From: CAYSUS01 sp964434165
GTDB taxonomy: Bacteria > Planctomycetota > Planctomycetia > Pirellulales > Thermoguttaceae
NCBI GenBank assembly: GCA_964434165.1
Contig: CAYSUS010000003.1
Span: forward strand, 77,836-141,835
Direction: 5' to 3'
DNA length: 64,000 nucleotides
Position numbers and translations under genes: made by a program. This document shows positions 29,841 to 37,638 of this stretch, piece after piece (the first letter of the stretch is position 1; each line of letters opens with the position of its first letter). Under the pieces are notes generated by a model. The model saw only the letters and a list, made by a program, of their open reading frames with translations, was not told where the DNA came from and did no database searches.

Positions 29841-30959
29841 TCATCGCGCGTAGGCGAGGCGGAAGAAGAGGCCGTCCAGCAGGAGGTCGTTCGAGACCGG
29901 CACACCGCCCTCGTAGCGGTTGGCCATGTTGAACCAGCAGCCCAGCTCGTACCCTCCGCTGAGCTCGATGTTCTTGTACTTCCACGACAGGCCCAGGGCG
30001 GCCTCCAGGACCGGCACGGCCTGGGTCGTGGAGTCCTGGAAGCTGGCCCCGTCGGGTCCCGGCAGCCCGCCGTCGGGCCAGTCCTCGTCGGTGTTGTAGT
30101 TGAAGTGCCCCGACAGGATCGACACCGAGCCGCGGCCGAACGCGCTGAGGCCCGCGCCGGCGATCCACCGCCCTTCGCTGCCCAGGCGAATCCCATAGCC
30201 GTCCATGTTGATCGTGCCGCGCATGCTGCCCGGCAGCGTGGCGCCGTCGTTGGGGCTCCACTGCTGGGAGAGCTGCTGGTCGAGAATGGCCCAGCGGAAG
30301 CCCCCGAAGATGCGGAAGGCCGCCGAGGAATCGAGGTTGAGCCAGCGTCCGAACTCCAGGTCGTTCACGTGGTAATTCATCTGGCTGCGGAACAGGAAGG
30401 TCCCGTTCGTGCCTCCCGCGTAGGTCGGCCCGATGGAGCCCTGCTGGAGGTTGACCAGGGCGGTCGCAGGCAGCGCCGCGACGTCGAGCTCCAGGCCCCC
30501 GTCGGTCGCGTAGTACGTGTAGTTCCAGCTCACGTCCCACTTCGTTGAGAAGCGGTAACCGAATCCGGTGCGAAGGCCGTTGTCGCGTCCCAGCCCCACC
30601 TCCCCGACGCGCGTGGTCAGGAACCCGGCGGCCGAATCGGCGATTCGGTAAACGTCCATTCCCTCGCGGTGGGCGCCCCAGAACAGGTATTCGATGTAGC
30701 CGATCGGGCCGGGCTCGCCGACCGCCGCGGTCGTGGCCGAGGGCGGGTTCCAAGCCCCGGGCGGCACGGGACCGGCGAAGTTGCTGCCGGCCGTGTAGGT
30801 CAGCTCGATCGGCTCGCCGGCCGCTCCGCCGGCCAGATCCGCCGTGATCAGCGGCACGTCCGTGCCGCCGAGAGATCCGCCTTCGGCCAGGGCCCGGCCG
30901 GAGGTGGCCCACCCCGCGAACGCAGCGGCCACGATGCACAGCGCACGGCAAACGGTCAT
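29841..30959 (-). CDS. Outer-membrane beta-barrel protein, Lpg1974-like
   Basis: A 372-residue protein with a signal peptide ending near ALAEG. The mature part has alternating-hydrophobic strands such as FGYRFSTKWDVSWNYTYY and ends in an aromatic strand FFRLAYAR, the sign of an outer-membrane barrel. The central block FRIFGGFRWAILDQ and the later GYGIRLGSEGRW...GLSAFGRGSVSILSG match the pattern of Lpg1974-type pore-forming proteins widespread in planctomycetes. A Pro/Gly-rich N-terminal region (~25-75) precedes the barrel. It converges with fabF and diverges from the phosphoesterase gene. Confidence 0.68.
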   Translation of the reverse strand: MTVCRALCIVAAAFAGWATSGRALAEGGSLGGTDVPLITADLAGGAAGEPIELTYTAGSNFAGPVPPGAWNPPSATTAAVGEPGPIGYIEYLFWGAHREGMDVYRIADSAAGFLTTRVGEVGLGRDNGLRTGFGYRFSTKWDVSWNYTYYATDGGLELDVAALPATALVNLQQGSIGPTYAGGTNGTFLFRSQMNYHVNDLEFGRWLNLDSSAAFRIFGGFRWAILDQQLSQQWSPNDGATLPGSMRGTINMDGYGIRLGSEGRWIAGAGLSAFGRGSVSILSGHFNYNTDEDWPDGGLPGPDGASFQDSTTQAVPVLEAALGLSWKYKNIELSGGYELGCWFNMANRYEGGVPVSNDLLLDGLFFRLAYAR

Positions 30960-31147
30960 GAAGAGCGCTCCTGAAGCTCGGTGCCCTGATTGGGGACCCT
31001 GAGGGGTTCCGCGGTCCTGTGCCTGCCGTTGCGGTCGTCGGCAGAACCCCGGCCTTTCGGTTGTATCGACCGGTCGCGTCGCAGGAATCGAAGAGAATGC
31101 GCGAAAAAAGCGGGTCCGTCCCGACCGGCCGCCGAGGGCCCGCCGAC

Positions 31148-31176
31148 TGGCTCGACCGCGGCGGCCGGTCTAGAAT
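31148..31176 (+). promoter_or_regulatory. Candidate promoter for the metallophosphoesterase gene
   Basis: TAGAAT (31171-31176) lies 17 bases after a weak -35 TGGCTC (31148-31153) and about 50 bp before the ATG at 31227. Confidence 0.35.
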
Positions 31177-31226
31177 GCGGGCGGCTGCCGTCCTCCTTCC
31201 CGCGCCACGCCCCACGGAATCGGTCC

Positions 31227-32033
31227 ATGACCAAGGCCGCCTGGGCTACCGACATCCACCTGAACTTCATCGCCCAGGAGCGACGCGAGTCCTTCTACCG
31301 CGAGATCCTCGACCTCCAGCCCGACGTACTGCTGATCAGCGGCGACATCGCCGAGGGCCCCGACGTGGGGTTCTACCTGGGCGAGATGGAGGCCGCCCTG
31401 AGTCTGCCCGTCCTGTTCGTCCTCGGCAACCACGACTTCTACCGCAGCTCCATTCCCCGCGTGGTCCGGGAGACGGCCGACCTGGTCGCCCGTTCCAAGC
31501 GCCTGGTCTGGCTGAGCAAGAGCCGGCACGTTCGCCTGGCGCAGAACACCGCGATCGTGGGGCACGACGGCTGGGGCGACGGCCGGTTGGGCGACTGGGC
31601 CGGCTCGATCGTCATGCTCAGCGACTTCTTCGCCATCGCCGAGCTGGCCGAGGTACAGGAGGATCGGAGCCGCTTGATCCACCGGCTCCGGGAGCTGGGC
31701 GACGAGGCCGCCGCGCATCTGGCCCGGGTCCTGCCCGAGGCCCTGGACGCCTGCCGCCGCGTCGTGGTGCTCACGCACGTGCCGCCCTTCCGCGAGGCCG
31801 CGTGGCACCAGGGAAGCATCTCCGAGGAGGACTGGCTCCCGTTCTTCTCGTGCCGGGCGACCGGGGAGGTGCTGCGCGAGGCCATGAGCCGGCACCCCGA
31901 TCACGAAATGCTCGTGCTCTGCGGACACACGCACGGCAGCGGCGAAGTGCAGATCCTCGACAACCTGCGGGTGCTCACGGGGGGAGCCTGTTACGGCGAG
32001 CCCCGCGTGTGCCGCGTGCTCCAGTTCGATTGA
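31227..32033 (+). CDS. Metallophosphoesterase
   Basis: A 268-residue calcineurin-like phosphoesterase. The metal-binding motifs appear in family order: ATDIHLNF (Asp9, His11), LISGDIAEG, VLGNHDFY, a His in LTHVPPF, and CGHTHGS near the C-terminus. The ATG at 31227 directly precedes the first motif. There is no signal peptide or membrane segment, so it is cytoplasmic. The closest functional types are UDP-2,3-diacylglucosamine hydrolase-like or general phosphodiesterases, but the specific substrate cannot be told. It is probably monocistronic. Confidence 0.88.
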   Translation: MTKAAWATDIHLNFIAQERRESFYREILDLQPDVLLISGDIAEGPDVGFYLGEMEAALSLPVLFVLGNHDFYRSSIPRVVRETADLVARSKRLVWLSKSRHVRLAQNTAIVGHDGWGDGRLGDWAGSIVMLSDFFAIAELAEVQEDRSRLIHRLRELGDEAAAHLARVLPEALDACRRVVVLTHVPPFREAAWHQGSISEEDWLPFFSCRATGEVLREAMSRHPDHEMLVLCGHTHGSGEVQILDNLRVLTGGACYGEPRVCRVLQFD

Positions 32034-32070
32034 ACCGCTCAGGCCGGGGATTCGGCACGCCGCGGTCGCA

Positions 32071-33108
32071 CTACACGTAAACGCGACCGAGGAAGCGGCA
32101 CCTCACCAGGTAGAGGCCGGTCTCGATCCGTTCGGTCTCGATCACGCGCGCGGTCAGGTGCCTGACCTCCGGTCCCGCGCCCAGGGCAAACACGACGGTG
32201 TCGAAGTTGGGCTTCATCTCCCAGACGAAGACGATGCCCTTGGACGAGATCTCGCGGCAATCCACGTCGAAGAACTCGTGGGCCCGGGGCAGGACCGGGC
32301 CGTGCTGAATGGCGATCCGCTGGCAGTAGCGGTAGGGCATCAAGTTGCCCGCGTCCCACCGGTCGGGTTCCTCGGCCTCCTCCGAAGGGGCCCCCGCGCT
32401 TCCGTAAGGCTTCTTCCCGTGGTCTTTGGCGGGGGCGTCCGGATCGCCCTCGTCGGTCTGGGAGCCAGGGGCCTGCTCCCCCTGGGCGTCGGCCGGGTGC
32501 TCCTCCTCGCGATGGCCCAGCCCGGCCAGAAGCGCGGCCAGCCGAGCGGCGAGGATCTCGGCCCGCGCCGTCTCCTCCTCGTTGAAGGGCCGAGCCTCGC
32601 GGCGGCACAGACCGAGGATGGCCGTCTCCTCCCCCAGTCCGATCGGCACGACCAGGACGCTTCGGGCATTGAGGGCTGCAAGGAGCCGGTCGGACAGGTT
32701 GGCGTCCGACTTGACGTCGGCGATGGCCATCGTCGTGCCCTGTTCCAGCGCCTGGGCCACGAGCGACGCCTTCGGGTCGCGAGGCACGGCCCGCGCCGCC
32801 GAGGGCTGCGATGGATCGCCCTCGCTGGTCTGCACCGTGTGGTAGCGAACGTTGAAGGCCCCCGGGGGCGGACCGGCGATGGCGGACAGGGCATGGTCGG
32901 CCCGGGTCTCATGGCCCAGCAACAGCGCCGTCGATTCGAGGATCTGGAGGCGATGCCTGGCAACCACCTGCGCTGCGGCTTGCCCGTCGTGCGCTGCGCC
33001 CGCACTGGCCCCGTCGGCGGCGGAGTCATCGCGCAGGCTGGGCCGACTGGACCGAGCGCCCACACCCCGCGAACGGCTTTTCTTCGAGCCTCCGCCCAGA
33101 AATCCCAT
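32071..33108 (-). CDS. GAF-PilZ domain protein
   Basis: A 345-residue cytoplasmic protein. Residues ~50-215 look like a GAF domain, with a signature stretch ARSVLVVPIGLGEETAILGL. A charged, Pro-rich linker follows (~215-265). The C-terminal ~85 residues (from PYRYCQRIAIQHG) resemble a PilZ domain, with R-x-x-x-R reduced to R...R spacing around YCQRIA and the D-C-R-E-I-S-S-K-G segment equivalent to the D/N-x-S-x-x-G motif. PilZ domains bind cyclic-di-GMP; whether the arginines are sufficient is uncertain. The start at ATG 33108 is preferred. Upstream and on the same strand is trpG, without an obvious link. Confidence 0.65.
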   Translation of the reverse strand: MGFLGGGSKKSRSRGVGARSSRPSLRDDSAADGASAGAAHDGQAAAQVVARHRLQILESTALLLGHETRADHALSAIAGPPPGAFNVRYHTVQTSEGDPSQPSAARAVPRDPKASLVAQALEQGTTMAIADVKSDANLSDRLLAALNARSVLVVPIGLGEETAILGLCRREARPFNEEETARAEILAARLAALLAGLGHREEEHPADAQGEQAPGSQTDEGDPDAPAKDHGKKPYGSAGAPSEEAEEPDRWDAGNLMPYRYCQRIAIQHGPVLPRAHEFFDVDCREISSKGIVFVWEMKPNFDTVVFALGAGPEVRHLTARVIETERIETGLYLVRCRFLGRVYV

Positions 33109-33338
33109 GGCCCTCACGTCCTTCTCCGGCGCGTCGCCGGATGGAGCCGGTCCTTTCCGCCCTCTGAGCCTCACAGAAAACATAGGGCGAAGACGGGCGT
33201 CCGGGGGGAGCGACTGGAGGGGCCGAACCCGGGAGGGAGGTCCGGCGGTCGGGTCGAAACGGACTTGACGGTCGTTCGCCTGATGGGGATGGCGCCGCGC
33301 CCGAAACGCCCGCTCCGGACCGCCCGCAGGTCGGACCC

Positions 33339-33926
<588 letters not shown>

Positions 33927-34020
33927 CGTGGGGCCGGAGTCGTTCCGATCGGGGCTAGAGATCGTCTCGTCCAGTGTAGCCGTAACCGGCCCGGTCGGCT
34001 ACGGAGCGGGCGTTAGGGGC

Positions 34021-34053
34021 AGACTTCCGAAGTCTCGCAGACTGCGGAAGTCT
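34021..34053. repeat. REP-like palindrome, copy 2
   Basis: Arms AGACTTCCGAAGTCT (34021-34035) and AGACTGCGGAAGTCT (34039-34053) enclose cgc; one mismatch in 15. It lies 11 bp past the stop codon of the sulfatase gene and upstream of trpG, both minus strand. Confidence 0.75.
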
Positions 34054-34064
34054 CTGCGAGGTCC

Positions 34065-35528
34065 TCAGGGCTCGGGATGCCCGGCCTGCGGGTCGCCCAC
34101 CGCCTTCTGCCAGGCGGCCAGCCGGGCCTTGAGCCGCCCGAGCTGCTCGGCGTGTTCCGACGACCCGGAGAGGTCGCGAGTCTCGTGCGGATCGCCGGCC
34201 AGGTCGAAGAGCTGCCAGCGATCGATCTGAGGGTAGTGAATCAGCTTCCAGCGACCGGTTCGGATCATCCGCTGCTTGTTGCGGAAGTGGCCGAACGTCG
34301 CGTCGTGGACTTCGTCCTCGTCGCCGCGGAGCACCCCCGCGAAGCTCTTCGCCTCGACCGACTCGGGCAGGGGCACGCGGGCCAGCTCGCAAAGCGTGGG
34401 GAACAGGTCGCGGAGATAGACCTGGGCCGGGCGCCGCCTCCCTGCCGGAATCCCCGGCCCGCGCAGCACCAGGGGCACGCCCACCGTGTGCTCGTACATG
34501 TTCTGTTTGCCGCGCAGGCCGTGGCTGCCCACGGCCAGGCCGTGGTCGCTGGAAAAGACCACGATCGTGCGCTTCGCCTGCCCCGTGCGATCGAGCGCGT
34601 CGAGGATCCGCCCGATCTGAGCGTCCATGTGCGTGATCACGCGGTAGTACATCGCCACCAGGCGCCGAACCTGCTCCTCGCGGTGCGGGGGAGGCATCAA
34701 GCGCTCGTCGCGCCCCTGGAGGTTGCCGTGATCGAACGGGTGCTGCGGCCGGAAGTTCTCCGGCAGCGGGATCTCGCGCCAATCGTAGCGGTCCTCGTAG
34801 CCCGGCGGCATCAGAAGCGGATCGTGCGGGGCCGTGAAGCTCACGTGCAGGAAGAACGGGCGGTCGGGCTTGCGCTCGATCAGCTCGATGGCCGCGTCGG
34901 CGAAGTGCTTGCTGATCTCGGGCGTGAGGCCCACGCCTTTTTCCGGGTACTTCTCCCCCCGGTCGCTCTGGAAGACCCAGCCGCGGTAGCCGGTGACCGG
35001 CATGCCCTTCCAGTCCACGGCGTCCTTGGCCCACCGCCCGCCGCCGCCGGCGAACAGGCCCAGGCTCTCGGCGTAGCCGTGCTGGCTGGGCCGGCCGTTG
35101 TTGTGCCACTTGCCGACGTACCAGGTGTGGTAGCCGGCCGCGCGGAGCGTGCCGGGCAAAGTGGCCAGGCGCGGATCGATCCGGCCCCCGAAATCCAGCA
35201 CGCCGTTGCGGAACCCCGAGCAGCCGGTGAGGATCTCCGCGCGGCTGGGCGTGCAGATCGGGTTGGGGCAGACCGCCCGGGTGATGGCCGTGCCCTCGCG
35301 CACGAGGCGATCGAGGTGCGGGGTCTGGATGGCGTCGTTGCCCAGCGCCGCGATCGTATCGGGGCGCTGGTCGTCGCTGAGGAGCAGGATGACATGGGGC
35401 CGCTTCGCGGGCCCGCCTCTGGCCGGCGCATCATCCGCCCGGGCCGGATCTCGCGCGGCAGGCGAGGCCACCAGGCACGTCCAGAGCGCAATCGCCGCGA
35501 CGGCACGGCGCGTTAGGTGTCGGGGCAT
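34065..35528 (-). CDS. Exported sulfatase (formylglycine type)
   Basis: A 487-residue arylsulfatase-superfamily enzyme. A signal peptide spans about residues 8-30. The active-site motif is Cys92 in ICTPSRAEILTG, a C-x-P-S-R sulfatase signature in which the Cys is converted to formylglycine by a separate enzyme. Metal ligands Asp52/Asp53 are in LLLSDDQRPD and the later SSDHGLAVGSHG. It probably removes sulfate from a sulfated polysaccharide or glycan in the periplasm; planctomycetes carry many such genes. The start at 35528 is chosen by the signal sequence. A REP-like palindrome follows its stop, and a small broken reading frame precedes it. Confidence 0.93.
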   Translation of the reverse strand: MPRHLTRRAVAAIALWTCLVASPAARDPARADDAPARGGPAKRPHVILLLSDDQRPDTIAALGNDAIQTPHLDRLVREGTAITRAVCPNPICTPSRAEILTGCSGFRNGVLDFGGRIDPRLATLPGTLRAAGYHTWYVGKWHNNGRPSQHGYAESLGLFAGGGGRWAKDAVDWKGMPVTGYRGWVFQSDRGEKYPEKGVGLTPEISKHFADAAIELIERKPDRPFFLHVSFTAPHDPLLMPPGYEDRYDWREIPLPENFRPQHPFDHGNLQGRDERLMPPPHREEQVRRLVAMYYRVITHMDAQIGRILDALDRTGQAKRTIVVFSSDHGLAVGSHGLRGKQNMYEHTVGVPLVLRGPGIPAGRRRPAQVYLRDLFPTLCELARVPLPESVEAKSFAGVLRGDEDEVHDATFGHFRNKQRMIRTGRWKLIHYPQIDRWQLFDLAGDPHETRDLSGSSEHAEQLGRLKARLAAWQKAVGDPQAGHPEP

Positions 35529-35580
35529 GTTTCTGCTCCGCATCGACGCCGCGATGCCACTCGGCCGTCTCGCCGCGGAT

Positions 35581-35743
35581 TCACTGGCCCACGACATGGA
35601 AGCGAGCCACCGCGAACAGGGCCCCGAAGACCGGCAGGGTCCGCGGGCTCGGGCGGCACGCCGGCCAGCGCGATGTTGCGGACGATCCAGCCGGCCAGAC
35701 GCAATCCCGTAAGCAGCATCAGCGGCCCGAAGAAAGCCTTCAC
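35581..35743 (-). pseudogene. Small membrane protein reading frame, apparently frameshifted
   Basis: A GTG at 35743 follows a GGGGAGGTG ribosome binding site and starts a hydrophobic peptide (KAFFGPLMLLTGLRLAGWIV). About 35 codons in, the sensible frame shifts by one base to give RTLPVFGALFAVARFHVVGQ and a stop at 35581-35583, just before the sulfatase. Removing one base would give a 53-residue protein with two hydrophobic segments. The unshifted frame instead continues as basic low-complexity sequence to 35513, overlapping the sulfatase start. A sequencing or assembly error in the Pro/Glu-rich joint is as likely as a true mutation. Confidence 0.4.
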
Positions 35744-36049
35744 CGCGGCACCTCCCCAAACAGGAAGCCGCGCTGGGGCGACACCCCGCAGATTCTGGCC
35801 GACGGCCGCCATGGCTGTCAACCCGTGCCTCGCGAAGGACCAGGACCGGTTGAGGGGGCAGGCCGTTCCACCATGGGGTCGATCCGGGGCGCGTCGTGGC
35901 TCCGCGCGCCCGCCCGGCCTATAATCGACGCCGGCGCCGGGGCTCGTCCGATGGCGCCCCCCTTCTTCCACACCGTTGCGATCGCCGAGGAAATCGGCCT
36001 CGGCCGACGCGCGGTCCTTCGCACCCTCTCGATGAAAAGGAAACCCGGG

Positions 36050-36982
36050 ATGGCATCCGACACGCCCCGGCCCGCTTGCCTCTCCCGCCGCGGCTTCCTC
36101 GCCTCCGTCCCGCTCGCGTGCGCGGCCGCCGCATCCCGCGCCTCAGGACAGGAGACTTCCACGCCCCGGTCCGCCATCGACGTCCCGCCCGAGGATTGGC
36201 GGATCGAGAATGGCCGCATCCGGCAGTCGGTTTACGGCTGGTGCTTCAATCCCATGCCGACCGAGAAGCTCATCGACGCCTGCCACCGGATGGGCGTCCC
36301 GGCGATGGACGTCGGCGCGGCCCACTACCCCAAGCTCAAGAAGCTGGGCATGAAGGTGACCATGACCGGCAGCCACGGGTTCAAGCGCGGCCCCTTCAGC
36401 CGCGACGACCACGCCTTCTGCATCGAGCGGCTCCGCAAGGGGATCGACCTGGCCGCCCAGTGGGGCGCCGCCCATGTGATCACGTTCACGGGCATGCGCG
36501 TCAAGGGCGTCACCGACGAGCAGGGCGCGCGCCACTGCGTCGACTGCTGGAAGCAGGTCGCCCCCTACGCCGAGGAGAAGGGCGTCAACATGTGCCTGGA
36601 GATCCTCAACACCCGCGACGACTCGCACCCCATGAAAGGCCACCCCGGCTACTTCGGCGACGACGTGGAGCTGTGCGTCGATCTCATCCGCCGCGTCGAT
36701 TCGCCGCGCATGAAGCTGCTGTTCGACATCTACCACGTGCAGCTCATGAACGGCGACGTGATCCACCGCATCCGCCAGTACAAGGACCTCATCGGCCACT
36801 ACCACGTGGCCGGGGCCCCCGGGCGCGGCGAGCCGAACGACACGCAGGAGATCAACTATCCGGCCGTGATGCGGGCGATCCTCCAGACCGGCTACACGGG
36901 CCTGGTCTCGCAGGAGTTCATTCCCACCTGGCCCGACAAGCTGGCGGCCCTGCGTCAGGCGGTGAAGATCTGCGACGTGTGA
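36050..36982 (+). CDS. Tat-exported sugar phosphate isomerase/epimerase-like (TIM-barrel) protein
   Basis: A 310-residue protein of the xylose-isomerase-like / hydroxypyruvate isomerase (AP endonuclease 2) fold. The N-terminus has a twin-arginine signal (SRRGFLASVPLACAAAA). The barrel strands end in metal-binding residues: Glu in CLEILNTRDD, Asp in LLFDIYHVQ, His in GHYHVAGAPGRGE and Glu in VSQEFIPTWP. This pattern is that of hydroxypyruvate isomerase-like sugar isomerases. Start chosen at ATG 36050 after AAAAGG; one six codons upstream is possible. A TATAAT -10-like box lies at 35920-35925 about 125 bp upstream, without a good -35. It follows the sulfatase divergently. Confidence 0.85.
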   Translation: MASDTPRPACLSRRGFLASVPLACAAAASRASGQETSTPRSAIDVPPEDWRIENGRIRQSVYGWCFNPMPTEKLIDACHRMGVPAMDVGAAHYPKLKKLGMKVTMTGSHGFKRGPFSRDDHAFCIERLRKGIDLAAQWGAAHVITFTGMRVKGVTDEQGARHCVDCWKQVAPYAEEKGVNMCLEILNTRDDSHPMKGHPGYFGDDVELCVDLIRRVDSPRMKLLFDIYHVQLMNGDVIHRIRQYKDLIGHYHVAGAPGRGEPNDTQEINYPAVMRAILQTGYTGLVSQEFIPTWPDKLAALRQAVKICDV

Positions 36983-37064
36983 GGGGCGGTCGGGTGGCAC
37001 GCCCTCGCGCAGCGTGGGCATGCTCCCCGCAGGGCCCGCATCGTGGCTTCCAGGGCACACTGCG

Positions 37065-37463
37065 ACGGTCCGGAAGCGCAGGCGCTGCCGGCGCTACGAC
37101 GAACCGGGCGACGTCCACGCGCTGGACCTCTGGGCCTACGTCTTCATGCCCGAGCACGTTCACCATCTGGTGTGGCCCCGGCATCCTGCGTACGACCTAT
37201 GCAAGATCCTCGCCACGATCAAGCATTCGGTGGCACGGCGGGCCTTGCTTCCCGTGAAGAGAGAGGCTCCCTGGTTTCCGACCCGCATGGCCGACGCCCT
37301 GCCCAACGGCACCACCCACGATCGATTCTGGCCGCGCGGCGGAGGGCACGACCGAAACGTGGTTGAGCCCAGGACGGCCTGGGCGGAGAGGGAGTACATC
37401 CGTGCCAATCCCGCGCGTCGCGGCTTCTGCGCACGCCTCTCTCGGGTTTCATCTGTTCGCTGA
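37065..37463 (+). pseudogene. Damaged REP-associated tyrosine transposase (RAYT-type)
   Basis: The frame contains pieces of an IS200/Y1-like RAYT: RRRCRRYDEPGDVHAL, then DLWAYVFMPEHVHHLVWP with the HUH-type HVH motif, then DRFWPRGGGHDRNVVEPRT and EYIRANPARRGFCARL. In intact relatives a stretch of roughly 35-40 residues lies between the DEPG motif and the DLWAYVFMPEH motif; here these are joined almost directly, so an in-frame internal deletion is likely (around 37122). After FCARL the frame departs from the family and soon stops, and a WSS-like C-terminal segment is only visible in another frame. An upstream GTGGCACGCCC..GTGGGCATGC near-palindrome lies just after the preceding gene. It is very probably inactive. 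Confidence 0.7.
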
Positions 37464-37638
37464 TGTGGTTGTCAAGGGTCGCTGGAGCAGCACAGCCCGG
37501 AACCCCAGCTACGGCCCCGGCGCGGCGGAGAACAGGCCGCCGTGCCTCGCCAGATTCCCGATTGCCGAGGGCCTTATCCGTGGGACGAGTATTCCGACCT
37601 TGGGCCCTTGAGCGGAATGCGGACTTCCAGACACGCAC

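Noticed and set aside
37464..37638. Possible separate small gene after the transposase remnant
   Set aside because: Frames contain only repeat-like peptide and a trace of the transposase C-terminus in another frame.
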